37,885 nt of DNA from JAPHSX01 sp050298555 (GTDB taxonomy: Bacteria; Pseudomonadota; Gammaproteobacteria; Thiohalomonadales; Thiohalomonadaceae): assembly GCA_050298555.1 (NCBI GenBank), contig JBNKUL010000043.1, positions 1 through 37,885 on the forward strand, written 5' to 3'. Position 1 is the stretch's first letter. Each line of letters begins with the position of its first letter. The notes under the pieces were generated by a model. That model searched no databases. It had not been told where the DNA came from and saw only the letters and a list, made by a program, of their open reading frames with translations. The position numbers were made by a program, and so were the translations under genes. Positions 30,214-37,885 of this stretch are shown one piece after another.

Positions 30214-31680
30214 CTACCCCTCCCGCCCGGCTACGCTACTGTTGCCAACGACGCGGTTACGTCCCTCTCCCTTGGCACGATAGAGCCGCTCGTCAGCCAG
30301 CGCCAGCAACGCCTGGGCATTGCCGCCCTGTTCATATTGCGCCACACCGACGCTAATCGAGGCACTCCCCCCGGCCCCATTACCGTTCAGTGACGCCTCC
30401 ACGCGCTCACGCACGGTCTCCATCAACTGCGTCGCCGTCTCGCCATCACAGGCCATAAACAGGATCGCAAATTCATCGCCGCCCCAACGCGCCAGGACAT
30501 CGGTCTTACGGATATGCTCCCGCACAATGGTTGCCACCGTTTTCAGATAGTCGTCACCGGCAAGGTGGCCCGCGCTGTCATTGACCTCCTTGAGGTTGTC
30601 CACGTCGAGCAGTGCCAGGCTCAGGGGCGAGAGGCTACGCTTCTGGCTGGCCACGGCGTGATCGAAGATGGCGTCGAAGTACTGGCGGTTGTAGAGGCCG
30701 GTCAGCTTATCGGTCTGTGCCATCGTCTCCAGGCGTGCCTGAAAGCGGTGTATCGTGTAGCCGCTAATCAACAGCACCAATAGGGTCACCGCGGCACTGA
30801 TGGCGGTATTGACGAACAGGGCGCGGCGCAGCGGCCTCAGGGCATCGTCTTCGTGCTGCTCGACCAGCAGAAACCAGTCCAGCTCCGGGATATAGCGGTA
30901 GGAGAGCAGGATGGTATCGCCCCCCTGATGGTACATCACGATATCGCTGTCACCGGCCAGCACCTCTGCGGCCACCGTTTCGATACCCGGCATCTTGAGG
31001 ATATTCATCTTATCGATCATCGAGCGGTCGTGATGGCTCTTAATCTGCCCCTGGCGGTCGACAAAATAGATATGGCGGCTGTACTCCGACATATAGCGGT
31101 CGATCATCTCGGCCACGCTCCCCACGGCCAGCCCCAGCCCGGTCACACCGATGAACTTGCCATCATAGTCGTACAGCTTGTGGTTGACGAAGATGGTCAG
31201 GGTGTTGCGGTCCGCCTCATTGGTGTCGACATCGACCCGATAGTTGCCCTCATGCATAGCCATGCTAAAGAACCAGCTGTCCTTCGGCACACTGGGAGAG
31301 ACGGTCTTCAATATCCCCTGATAGTGGTAGTAGTGGTTGCTGTTGGCCGACACCAGGAAGGTGGAATCCACCTCATATTTGTTACGGATTTCATCCAGGT
31401 AGCGGGTAACCTTACTAAGGTCCTTCTCCCCTTCAAGCATCCAGTCCTTGAGAAAGGTGTCGTTGGCCATCAACGATGAGATGTAGATCGGCCGCAACAG
31501 GCTGGCCTGGATCTCAGAGTAGATATTGTTGCTGGTAAGCGGCAGCTCATTGTCCAGCAGTGCGGAACGCACCGACTTTGCCGAGACATAGTAATTGGCC
31601 AGGTTGACGGTCAAAAAGCCCGTCACCAGGATAACGCCGATGATGGCGACCAGTTTCCAGCGTGAGGTGAGCAGATACAT
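30214..31680 (-). CDS. Cache-type sensor diguanylate cyclase
   Basis: A 488-aa inner-membrane enzyme that makes c-di-GMP. Two membrane helices (~10-30 and ~285-310) flank a periplasmic double-Cache-like domain (~35-280: YVSAKSVRSALLDNELPLTSN, GVTGLGLAVGSVAEMID, YIPELDWFLLVEQ). The GGDEF domain (~325-480) has the active-site motif RWGGDEF, DVDNLKEVND for nucleotide binding, and an inhibitory-site RxxD (RKTD) five residues before it, so feedback inhibition by product is expected. The C-terminus has the usual ADERLYRAKGEGRNRV. The ligand of the Cache domain is unknown. A small hypothetical gene follows at 12 bases. Confidence 0.95.
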   Translation of the reverse strand: MYLLTSRWKLVAIIGVILVTGFLTVNLANYYVSAKSVRSALLDNELPLTSNNIYSEIQASLLRPIYISSLMANDTFLKDWMLEGEKDLSKVTRYLDEIRNKYEVDSTFLVSANSNHYYHYQGILKTVSPSVPKDSWFFSMAMHEGNYRVDVDTNEADRNTLTIFVNHKLYDYDGKFIGVTGLGLAVGSVAEMIDRYMSEYSRHIYFVDRQGQIKSHHDRSMIDKMNILKMPGIETVAAEVLAGDSDIVMYHQGGDTILLSYRYIPELDWFLLVEQHEDDALRPLRRALFVNTAISAAVTLLVLLISGYTIHRFQARLETMAQTDKLTGLYNRQYFDAIFDHAVASQKRSLSPLSLALLDVDNLKEVNDSAGHLAGDDYLKTVATIVREHIRKTDVLARWGGDEFAILFMACDGETATQLMETVRERVEASLNGNGAGGSASISVGVAQYEQGGNAQALLALADERLYRAKGEGRNRVVGNSSVAGREG

Positions 31681-31728
31681 TAACGTGACAGGCTCCTAAT
31701 GGCGGGCGGCTACGAGTAGGCACATGAT

Positions 31729-31746
31729 AGCAGCGCTAGTGCTGCT
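31729..31746. promoter_or_regulatory. Palindrome upstream of the sensor diguanylate cyclase
   Basis: AGCAGCGCTAGTGCTGCT is a perfect inverted repeat except for one mismatched pair. On the minus strand it lies directly before a TATCAT -10-like hexamer, about 50 bases upstream of the start codon, a position where a repressor or activator could bind. No regulator can be named. Confidence 0.35.
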
Positions 31747-31766
31747 CGGGACACAGGCGCCGCCCC

Positions 31767-32162
31767 TCACTCATCCGGCTTCTCGTAAGGGTAACGCGTG
31801 TGACCGTAGCGGATCGCCAACACCGTCAGCGCCAGCACCAGTGCCGCGCCTGAGACCCCCAGCATGCGCAGGGTGTCCATGTTCTTCATGTCGAGGATGA
31901 GATAGCGGGCCAGGGCGACGATGGCGATATAGAGAGGCATCCTCACCGGCAACTTACCCGACTCCAGGTAGATGCCGACCATCGCCAGCACCTCCAGGTA
32001 GATAAAGAGCAGCAGCAGGTCGGCCAGGGTGACCCCATGGGCGGCGATCATCACGCCGATCTCCTGCCCCATCGCCACCACCGTAGCGATGGCGATGATC
32101 AGCAGCCCGGCGTTCTCTACCCAGTGTATCGCTTTGTAGCCCATCGTCATCTCCCGTTTCAT
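31767..32162 (-). CDS. PsiE-family membrane protein
   Basis: A 131-aa protein with four hydrophobic segments: ENAGLLIIAIATVVAMG, LADLLLLFIYLEVLAMVGIYL, LPVRMPLYIAIVALARYLILD and LRMLGVSGAALVLALTVLAIRYG. The conserved block YLE..AMV..YLESGKLPVR.PLYIAIVALARYLILD is that of PsiE, described as phosphate-starvation-inducible in E. coli; its function is not known. An ATG six codons in (32144) has GGGAG at ideal spacing and may be the true start. It lies between the YbjN-like gene and the diguanylate cyclase on the same strand, with gaps of 62 and 86 bases. Confidence 0.85.
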   Translation of the reverse strand: MKREMTMGYKAIHWVENAGLLIIAIATVVAMGQEIGVMIAAHGVTLADLLLLFIYLEVLAMVGIYLESGKLPVRMPLYIAIVALARYLILDMKNMDTLRMLGVSGAALVLALTVLAIRYGHTRYPYEKPDE

Positions 32163-32224
32163 TATGTGACCACCCTGTGGAATAGGAGGTACCGCAAGCG
32201 GGGCGCATCAGCACCCCGGGTAGT

Positions 32225-32683
32225 TTAGCTTTCGTCGTTTGCGATGAGAAAAGCGCGGAAGACCTCGACCGAGTCCTTGAAGATACGCACGAACTCGGTG
32301 ACATGCCTGGGAGTAAGACCGCCGTTGGCCAACAGGTCGGCCTCCAGTACCGGGTCGTTTTCGTCATCGATATAGGCACGGGAGAGGCGCTTGGTGCGGT
32401 TCCACTCGTTGACCGCCTCTGGCGATATCTTGATGCCGCTCACACCGTAATACATCTGCAGGTCGCCATCGTCATGGTTGAACAACACATAGGAGCGTCC
32501 GTCGATCGTTATCTTGATCACCCCGCCATCAATCCTGGAGACCGCCCCATAGCCGGCATCCTTCACAATGTTGATCAGTTCATCGTCGCTAAAGCGGGGG
32601 GCCAGGCTGCTCTCGGCAAACGCACTGAACGATGCCAAGGCGAGCGACAATGACAACAGTAGTGCCGTAACTATTTTTTTCAT
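32225..32683 (-). CDS. Secreted YbjN-domain protein
   Basis: A 152-aa protein with a clear signal peptide (MKKIVTALLLSLSLALASFSAFA, then ESSLAP). The rest fits the YbjN family fold: FSDDELINIVKDAGYGAVSRIDGGVIKITIDGRSYVLFN, LQMYYGVSGIKISPEAVNEWNRTKRLSRAYID, then a helical end. YbjN proteins resemble type III secretion chaperones in fold but are of unknown function. Most relatives are cytosolic; the signal peptide here places it in the periplasm. AAGGA lies 9 bases before the ATG. Confidence 0.85.
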   Translation of the reverse strand: MKKIVTALLLSLSLALASFSAFAESSLAPRFSDDELINIVKDAGYGAVSRIDGGVIKITIDGRSYVLFNHDDGDLQMYYGVSGIKISPEAVNEWNRTKRLSRAYIDDENDPVLEADLLANGGLTPRHVTEFVRIFKDSVEVFRAFLIANDES

Positions 32684-32784
32684 TACTCACAATCCTTCTT
32701 GTTTTGATTTGAACTCACATTGAGTCGTTTGAGACCAGCAGCGACTGCCACGGGCCAGAGATCAATGAACTTTTCTCAGAGGTA

Positions 32785-33219
32785 TCAGTTACGTAACCTT
32801 TCCGCCAACCAATGGCTGAGGTGCCTGGCCACTTCGCATTCGGGGCTGCCGCTATCCGCCTGGTTCTGCTGCAGGATGCGGGCCATCTCTTCGAGGATCT
32901 CGCGGTAGCGTTGAGCCTCGGCCTTGGCCAGGTCGTGCTCCAGGGTCTTGCGCTTGAGCTTGGTCTCCAGGTCGCCCGGTTCCGGGGCGACGACGCGCTC
33001 GCGCACGCGGCGGCCAAAGGCGGTGGCCTTGATGGTGCGGACCCGCTCCAGCATCGGCGAGTCGTCCAGCGAGAGTAGCGGGAAGTGCTGGCGCAGCTCA
33101 TCGATATCGATGCGCCCCTCGAATGTCTGCAGCTCTCCACAGCGGATGAGATTTTGCAGTTCATGCCGATTGATCCCCAGCTTGTGGGCCGCCGTGGCCA
33201 CTGCGAGCCGTTGCCCCAT
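32785..33219 (-). CDS. Hypothetical protein with HTH-like N-terminus and coiled coil
   Basis: A 144-aa soluble protein. The first ~50 residues look like a MerR- or excisionase-type winged helix (LAVATAAHKLGINRHELQNLIRCGEL, then TFEGRIDIDELRQHFP). A conserved-looking block MLERVRTIKATAFGRRVRERV follows. The last part is a charged coiled coil (LETKLKRKTLEHDLAKAEAQRYREILEEMARIL) and a helix. From memory, a similar N-terminal module occurs ahead of 2Fe-2S domains in other proteobacteria, but no cluster cysteines are present here. AGG lies 8 bases before the ATG. Could be a small regulator or an adaptor; function unknown. Confidence 0.7.
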   Translation of the reverse strand: MGQRLAVATAAHKLGINRHELQNLIRCGELQTFEGRIDIDELRQHFPLLSLDDSPMLERVRTIKATAFGRRVRERVVAPEPGDLETKLKRKTLEHDLAKAEAQRYREILEEMARILQQNQADSGSPECEVARHLSHWLAERLRN

Positions 33220-33270
33220 ATTATTACCTGCTTGAGAGTTCCGTTGTTGTTTGCACTGGATTTTGCCGTT

Positions 33271-33840
33271 TTACATGCCCGGATACCAGAACACCGACTT
33301 CCCCGTTGCGGTGGTGCCAGAGTACATGCCGCCGCCCACGGTGCCGCGCGCCCCGCCAGCGCCGCCGTAACCGTGGCTGACCGAACCGCCCGGTTGCATC
33401 ATCTGCGCCTGTTGTATCGCGGCGACGATGTTGACGATGGGCGGTCCGCCCTCGGTCCCCAGATTACCCATGGCATCAAGCCAGTAGTGCCCCTGGTAGG
33501 TGATGCCGAACAGCGCCTGCAGGCCGCGCTGATCCAACGGGTGAATCTCGCGGCCGTTGATGAAGATACCGGTTCCGCCACCCGAACTATCGGCCCGTAG
33601 CGGCCCCGGCAGGTTGAGCCCCGCGGCGATGAAGCCCGCGGTGGGGCCGCCCTCTACACCCCAGGCGCCGCACAGGGCGTCATACCAGTAGCGGCCATCC
33701 TGAATCTGTACCCCGTAAAACCCCTCCAGCGCCTGCAGCTGCTCTAAGGTCAGCGGTGTCTGGTTGATGATGACCTGTCGCTGCTCGGCGATGACGTTGA
33801 AACTGAGCAGGATAAGGGCGATAAGGGCGGGGAGACGCAT
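33271..33840 (-). CDS. Secreted hypothetical protein with internal duplication
   Basis: A 189-aa exported protein (signal peptide MRLPALIALILLSFNVIA, then EQRQ). It contains two copies of a ~40-residue module: LQALEGFYGVQIQDGRYWYDALCGAWGVEGGP (~35-66) and LQALFGITYQGHYWLDAMGNLGTEGGP (~107-133). The core is YGxxxxxGxYWxDxxGxxGxEGGP. The end is Gly/Ser/Thr-rich (GYGGAGGARGTVGGGMYSG) and probably disordered. I do not recognise the family. Aromatic repeats of this kind could bind cell-wall glycans or other ligands, but this is a guess. AAGGA precedes the ATG at rather long spacing. Confidence 0.75.
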   Translation of the reverse strand: MRLPALIALILLSFNVIAEQRQVIINQTPLTLEQLQALEGFYGVQIQDGRYWYDALCGAWGVEGGPTAGFIAAGLNLPGPLRADSSGGGTGIFINGREIHPLDQRGLQALFGITYQGHYWLDAMGNLGTEGGPPIVNIVAAIQQAQMMQPGGSVSHGYGGAGGARGTVGGGMYSGTTATGKSVFWYPGM

Positions 33841-33898
33841 GACTTAATTCCTTCGACTAAAGGGCCTAGCTAAAGCGTAGTAGAGCTGGTTGGGCCTG

Positions 33899-35035
33899 CT
33901 ATGCCCGATTGATAGTCAGCAGCGAGATCTCACTCGGCGCCAGCATGCGTAGCGGCGGTCCCCAGTAGCCGGTGCCGCGGCTGACGAAGATCTGCCTGCG
34001 CTCGTCGTGGCGGTAGAGCCCGGCGAGGTAGGGCTGGTCCACCATCACCAGCAGGCCGAAGGGGAAGATCTGGCCGCCGTGGGTGTGGCCGCTCAGCATC
34101 AGGTCGCAGGGCCTGCCCTCCAGCCCGAGAATGGTCTTCGGCTGGTGGGCCAGCACCACGCTGGGCAGGGCGCTATCGATACCGGCGTAGGCGGCGTTGA
34201 GGTCGGGCGGCAGCTGGCCGATGCGCCGGCCGATAAGGTCGTTAATGCCGACCAGGTTAAAGCGACCCTCCCCCGCCTCGATCACGCGGCTCTCGTTAAG
34301 CAGCGGCTCTATGCCCAGCCCCTGCAGATGTTCCACCAGCGCCTCCACGCCGTGGAAGTATTCGTGGTTGCCGGTAATGAAGTAGGTGGGCGCCCGCAGC
34401 TGTGCCAGCGGCGCCAGCTCATCGGCGATCTGCGACACCGGCAGGTCGATAAGGTCGCCGGTGATCACCACCATGTCGGGCGCCAGGGCATTGGCCCGTT
34501 CTACCAGCCGCTGCACGAAGTCGCGCCTGATGGTGCGCCCCACGTGCATGTCGGTGAGCTGCAGGATGGTGAAGCCCTGCCCTGAAGAACCCTGGGGAAA
34601 ACCGGGGATGGAGACCCCCACCCGATTGAGGCGCGGCTCACTTACCCCCTCGGCAAAGGCGCGCCCGATGTAGGCGAAGGCGGCCACCAGCATGGTAACG
34701 TCGAACAGGATCTTGATGGTGCGGCGCTTCTCGCTGTCGAAGGGGACGCGCCGTGAGACGGTAACGCTGAGGTCGTAAACGGTGGCGACCACGAACAGCA
34801 TAAAGGTGATGCCGACGAAGGCGCTGGTGGTGAGGTAGAGCAGTGGCGAGTCGGGAACCAGGCCGGTGGCGATGTCCCAGACGAAGAACAGCTCGCCCAG
34901 CATCAGCAGCGAGGGCACCAGCCAGGCGTAGCGGCTTAACCGCGAGTCGAGTCGGCGGAAGAAGCGGCGGTAGATGTAGTAGTTGGCCGCCCCCATTACA
35001 CTGAGAAAGACCAGGCTGAAGATGATAAAACGCAT
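33899..35035 (-). CDS. Membrane metallophosphoesterase (YkuE/YaeI-like)
   Basis: A 378-aa protein with four predicted N-terminal membrane helices (~1-18, 38-58, 66-88, 108-126) and a calcineurin-like phosphoesterase domain from ~150. The metal-binding blocks are complete: LTDMHVG, ITGDLID, ITGNHEY, VLAHQPKT and LSGHTHGGQ. The end, RGTGYWGPPLRMLAPSEISLLTI, is typical of the YkuE/YaeI branch. Related enzymes hydrolyse phosphodiester bonds in envelope or lipid intermediates. The N-terminal membrane part is longer than in YaeI. It is divergent from the HDOD gene. The substrate is unknown. Confidence 0.92.
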   Translation of the reverse strand: MRFIIFSLVFLSVMGAANYYIYRRFFRRLDSRLSRYAWLVPSLLMLGELFFVWDIATGLVPDSPLLYLTTSAFVGITFMLFVVATVYDLSVTVSRRVPFDSEKRRTIKILFDVTMLVAAFAYIGRAFAEGVSEPRLNRVGVSIPGFPQGSSGQGFTILQLTDMHVGRTIRRDFVQRLVERANALAPDMVVITGDLIDLPVSQIADELAPLAQLRAPTYFITGNHEYFHGVEALVEHLQGLGIEPLLNESRVIEAGEGRFNLVGINDLIGRRIGQLPPDLNAAYAGIDSALPSVVLAHQPKTILGLEGRPCDLMLSGHTHGGQIFPFGLLVMVDQPYLAGLYRHDERRQIFVSRGTGYWGPPLRMLAPSEISLLTINRA

Positions 35036-35120
35036 GGCCTGACTATATGACGGCGGACTGTGGGTCGCAATCGTTCGGTTTTGTAGCAGAATGGCGTATC
35101 ATCGCCGTTAAATTCAAATA

Positions 35121-35993
35121 ATGGAGACGGATGCCAGTATGAGCGATATGCGCGAGCGCCTGGAGACGATCGTCGAGAAGATGCCGGCCTTTCCCGCCAG
35201 CGTGAACACCATTCTCGAGATCACCAGCGACCTCAACTTCGATGCCAAGGATCTGGTCAAGGTGATCGAGCTCGACCCGGTACTCACCGCCAAGGTGCTA
35301 AAGCTGGTCAACTCCGCCTATTTCGGCCTGTCGAAGGAGGTGACCAGCGTCAAGCACGCAGTGGTCTATGTGGGCATCAACACCATCAAGAACGTGGCCA
35401 TTTCCATCGCCGCCATCGGCGTGCTGCCCCACACAAGCTCCGGCGGCTACGACCTCGACCGCTTCCTCGACCACTCGCTGAAGACCGCCGCCGTCTCCCG
35501 GCTGCTGGCGCGCAGCAAGGGGGTAGCCGAGGCGGAACTGGGCGACTACTTCGTCGCCAGTCTGCTGCACGACATCGGTCAGATGGTACTGGGGCAGTAC
35601 ATGCCGCAGGAGTTCCAGCAGGCGCTGGCGCTGGCCGCCGAGCGCGCCATCCCCATCGATGAGGCGGAGCGCGAGGTGTTCGGCCTCGACCACGCCGAGA
35701 TCGGCGCGATGCTGGCCGAGAGCTGGAAGCTGCCCGCCCTGCTCGCCTCCTGTATCCGCAACCACCACCGTATCGGCTCGCTTGAGGAGCCCAGTACGCT
35801 GGAAAAGTCGATCTTCGTCGCCAACCAGGTGAGCAAGGGGATGGAGGGGGATGGTTCTCCCCTGGCACAGCAGGAGGTGGTGCCGGCAGCAGTGCAGGAG
35901 TGGCTGGGAATGCCGGTGGCGGAGGTGGCGGAGTCGCTCGACGGTCTCGATGAGGAGATCGAGCGCTGCAACATCTTCATCCAGCACAGCTAA
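35121..35993 (+). CDS. HDOD-domain signalling protein, paired with an MBL-fold gene
   Basis: A 290-aa cytosolic protein with an HDOD domain across ~15-215: MPAFPASVNTILEITSDLNFDAKDL, LDPVLTAKVLKLVNSAYFGL, VVYVGINTIKNVAISIA and FVASLLHDIGQMVLG. This one keeps the His-Asp pair (LLHDIGQ), and later NHHRIG, unlike the HDOD protein at 24.3-25.1 kb. Enzyme activity is still doubtful for the family. The first ATG (35121) has no ribosome-binding site; the ATG at 35139 has GGAG upstream at long spacing and could be the start. A TATCAT -10 hexamer is at ~35098. The MBL gene follows after 12 bases, so they form an operon. Confidence 0.92.
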   Translation: METDASMSDMRERLETIVEKMPAFPASVNTILEITSDLNFDAKDLVKVIELDPVLTAKVLKLVNSAYFGLSKEVTSVKHAVVYVGINTIKNVAISIAAIGVLPHTSSGGYDLDRFLDHSLKTAAVSRLLARSKGVAEAELGDYFVASLLHDIGQMVLGQYMPQEFQQALALAAERAIPIDEAEREVFGLDHAEIGAMLAESWKLPALLASCIRNHHRIGSLEEPSTLEKSIFVANQVSKGMEGDGSPLAQQEVVPAAVQEWLGMPVAEVAESLDGLDEEIERCNIFIQHS

Positions 35994-36005
35994 CAAGGGG
36001 CCATC

Positions 36006-36890
36006 ATGAAGGTCACACTACGCGGCGTGCGCGGCTCCATCCCGGTACCGGGGCCCGATACGGTCAAATACGGCGGCAACACCACCTGCATCGAGATCCG
36101 CACCGATGCGGGCGACCTCATCATCATCGATGGCGGCAGCGGCATCCGCCAGCTGGGCAACGAGCTGCTGGCAAAGCTGCCGGTAAAGGCCGCCATCTTC
36201 ATCACCCACACCCACTGGGACCACATCCAGGGGCTGCCCTTCTTCGTACCGCTGTTCATCCCCGGTAACGCCATCGACATCTACGGCGCCTTCGACCCGG
36301 TCTACGGCAAGGACCTCAAATCGATCCTCTCCGGGCAGATGGAGTACTGCTACTTCCCGGTGCGGGAGAACGAACTGAAGGCGACTATCAGCTACACCGA
36401 CCTGCGCGAGCGCCAGACCATTGAGGTGGGCACGGCGAAGGTCACACCGATACTGATGAACCACCCGGTGCTCAACTACGGCTACAGGGTAGAGGCCGAC
36501 GGCAAGCGCTTCTTCTTCACCGGCGACCACGAGCCGCAGCTCAATATCTACGACTCCGAGGACGAGGACTACGCCGAGTTCCAGGAGATGATCGAGATGA
36601 AGGAGCAGCTCATCGCCGACTTTATCGGTGAGGCCGACCTGCTGATCACCGACTGCATGTATACCGAAGAGGAGTACCCCACCAAGGTAGGGTGGGGCCA
36701 CGGCACCGCCACCACCTCCATCGACATGGCGCGGCGCGCCGGGGCGAAAAAACTGATCCTTACCCACCACGACCCGATCCGCACCGACGCCCAGGTGGAC
36801 GCGATGCTGGCCGGACTGGGCGAACGGGACGATATTCCCGAGGGACTGGAGGTCGATTTTGCCCGCGAGGGCGAGAGCTTTGAGTTGTAA
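36006..36890 (+). CDS. MBL-fold metallo-hydrolase
   Basis: A 294-aa cytosolic protein of the metallo-beta-lactamase superfamily. The zinc-binding motif is THTHWDHIQG with His68, His70, Asp72 and His73. Further ligands are supplied by LMNHPVLNYGYRVE, FFFTGDHEP, LLITDCMYTEEEY and ILTHHDP. The opening (LRGVRGSIPVPGPDTVKYGGNTTCIEI) is shared with phosphodiesterase-like members found beside HD- or GGDEF-type signalling genes. A nucleotide or cyclic-nucleotide substrate is possible but not shown. AAGGGG precedes the ATG. It ends 9 bases from the stop of the convergent GGDEF gene. Confidence 0.92.
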   Translation: MKVTLRGVRGSIPVPGPDTVKYGGNTTCIEIRTDAGDLIIIDGGSGIRQLGNELLAKLPVKAAIFITHTHWDHIQGLPFFVPLFIPGNAIDIYGAFDPVYGKDLKSILSGQMEYCYFPVRENELKATISYTDLRERQTIEVGTAKVTPILMNHPVLNYGYRVEADGKRFFFTGDHEPQLNIYDSEDEDYAEFQEMIEMKEQLIADFIGEADLLITDCMYTEEEYPTKVGWGHGTATTSIDMARRAGAKKLILTHHDPIRTDAQVDAMLAGLGERDDIPEGLEVDFAREGESFEL

Positions 36891-36899
36891 CTGAGCGCT

Positions 36900-37885
36900 T
36901 TAGGGCCACGCCCACTCAGGCACACTACCGCCGGAATCTAATAACTGTGGCTCCACACGGTTTCGGCCGCGTTGCTTGGCGAGATACAGCTGCTTATCGG
37001 CGGCATCTATCAGCTTTTCAAGGCCCTCGTTAGAGCCTCTCTCACACAGACCCAAACTGACGGTTAACGCGATGCTCCCCTTTTTCGTGTTAAGGGGGGA
37101 GGCCTCTATCTCTGCTCGAAGACGCTCCGTAAGCAAGAGTGCCTGACGGCTATCGGTTTCAGGCAGAAGAAGCACCACCTCTTCGCCCCCCCAGCGGGCA
37201 ACAATGTCCCCCTCCCTGGCGCGGTTAGAGATTAAGCGCGATACATGTTTAAGCGCCTCGTCACCAGTACGATGTCCATAGGTATCGTTAATCTGCTTGA
37301 AGTGATCGATGTCGAGCAGCGCAATAGTGAGTGGGCGACTATTACGCACCGCGGTGCTCAACGCCTTTTCCCCCAACTCAAGGAACGAACGGCGGTTTCG
37401 CAGCTCAGTCAGGGGATCGAATGAAGCCAGGTGCGTTGCACTAACTCGCTCGCTCTCATTCATCCGCAGCTGCTTTGCCAGGATCACTGCCAGCAGAACC
37501 GCTTCAAGTACCACCCCCAATTCCGCAGCGTGATAAGCACTATCACTATAGGGAATAGCCCCCCACACCGAAAGTGCGGTAATCAACAGCCCCACCATGC
37601 TTGCCGTCACGGCCAACAAGAAAAACTCAGCGCCATCGACCCTGTTTCGGTTTAACAGGCCAAGCAGAACCATGATCAATGTTGTAACTGTGAGATAGGA
37701 AAACGAAAAAAGATCTGCGGCATACTGATGCTGCGCAATAACGCAACCAGCCATGAACAGTGGGCCAGCGATGATATACGCGCGCAGATAACGGTACCCC
37801 CCTGGCATATTCTCCTTAAGGCGAAGAAAACTGGAGGCAAAGAGCAGTCCCGCCACCCCAAGCAGTACCATGAATGAAATGGTGC
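36900..37885 (-). CDS. 7TM-type diguanylate cyclase with GGEEV active site (5' end outside window)
   Basis: At least 328 residues are visible and the frame stays open to the window edge, so the N-terminus is missing. The visible part begins in a string of membrane helices (VLLGVAGLLFASSFLRL, AYIIAGPLFMAGCVIAQH, LTVTTLIMVLLGLLN, FFLLAVTASMVGLLITALSVWGAIPY, LEAVLLAVILAKQL) that resemble the 7TMR-DISM sensor. The GGDEF domain has FDPLTELRNRRSFLE, DIDHFKQINDTYGH and RWGGEEV; Val replaces the usual Phe at the last position of the signature. An inhibitory-site RxxD (REGD) precedes it. The rest of the domain is intact (ADKQLYLAKQRGRNRV), so it is probably still active. Confidence 0.92.
   Translation of the reverse strand, partial: TISFMVLLGVAGLLFASSFLRLKENMPGGYRYLRAYIIAGPLFMAGCVIAQHQYAADLFSFSYLTVTTLIMVLLGLLNRNRVDGAEFFLLAVTASMVGLLITALSVWGAIPYSDSAYHAAELGVVLEAVLLAVILAKQLRMNESERVSATHLASFDPLTELRNRRSFLELGEKALSTAVRNSRPLTIALLDIDHFKQINDTYGHRTGDEALKHVSRLISNRAREGDIVARWGGEEVVLLLPETDSRQALLLTERLRAEIEASPLNTKKGSIALTVSLGLCERGSNEGLEKLIDAADKQLYLAKQRGRNRVEPQLLDSGGSVPEWAWP

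Noticed and set aside
1..37885. Search for CRISPR arrays, tRNA or rRNA genes, insertion sequences and attachment sites
   Set aside because: No evenly spaced direct repeats, transposase frames, integrase or recognisable structural RNA were seen by eye; short or degenerate cases could be missed without a covariance-model search.

Overview
The window reads as a GC-rich gammaproteobacterial chromosome with about 39 protein-coding genes and no phage, insertion sequence, CRISPR array, tRNA or rRNA that I could see. The backbone prmA - zinc-ribbon/DUF3426 gene - dusB - fis - purH - purD is a classic gammaproteobacterial gene order. MltC, YfaZ, Tas, RimO and a YgiM-like SH3 protein point the same way. 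A complete phosphoribulokinase with the known catalytic residues implies Calvin-cycle capacity. Taken together this suggests a chemo- or phototrophic sulfur-oxidiser-like lineage (Chromatiales or relatives). That placement is inference.

Layout. 0-8.1 kb: end of prmA, a chemoreceptor inserted on the minus strand, an 812-aa acidic zinc-ribbon protein carrying eight 75-bp tandem repeats, the dusB-fis operon and purH. 8.1-12.7 kb: three envelope genes (purple-acid-phosphatase-like, LpxR-like, LtaS/sulfatase-like) that separate purH from purD. 12.7-19 kb: purD, phosphoribulokinase, a small membrane protein, rimO, the tas-like aldo/keto reductase and a GST. 19-25 kb: an SH3/coiled-coil protein, a yjbQ-AEC transporter-Rieske operon, a lysine-tailed HU protein, a CBS-pair protein, a YfaZ-like porin, a haem c protein and an HDOD protein. 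25-28.4 kb: an EamA transporter preceded by a probable attenuator, mltC, a thioredoxin-like protein and an orphan Xre/ParS-like protein. 28.4-37.9 kb: a SPOR-domain protein, a small hypothetical, two diguanylate cyclases, a PsiE-like protein, a YbjN-like protein, secreted and HTH hypotheticals, a second metallophosphoesterase, and an HDOD-MBL pair.

How the genes fit together. The housekeeping core covers tRNA and ribosome modification (dusB, prmA, rimO), nucleoid proteins (fis, HU) and purine synthesis. Around it lie envelope remodelling (LpxR-like, LtaS-like, MltC, SPOR) and signalling modules (MCP, two GGDEF proteins, two HDOD proteins).

The regulatory signals are the most interesting part. 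A 15-bp site matching the published Fis consensus at every position lies just upstream of a promoter with a GC-rich discriminator in front of dusB-fis. A 34-codon leader ORF, whose predicted transcription start falls on its own ATG, precedes a minus-strand intrinsic terminator in front of the EamA transporter. Two identical 24-bp palindromic repeats lie in opposite orientation, and one supplies the rimO stop codon. Strong intrinsic terminators separate most convergent gene pairs.
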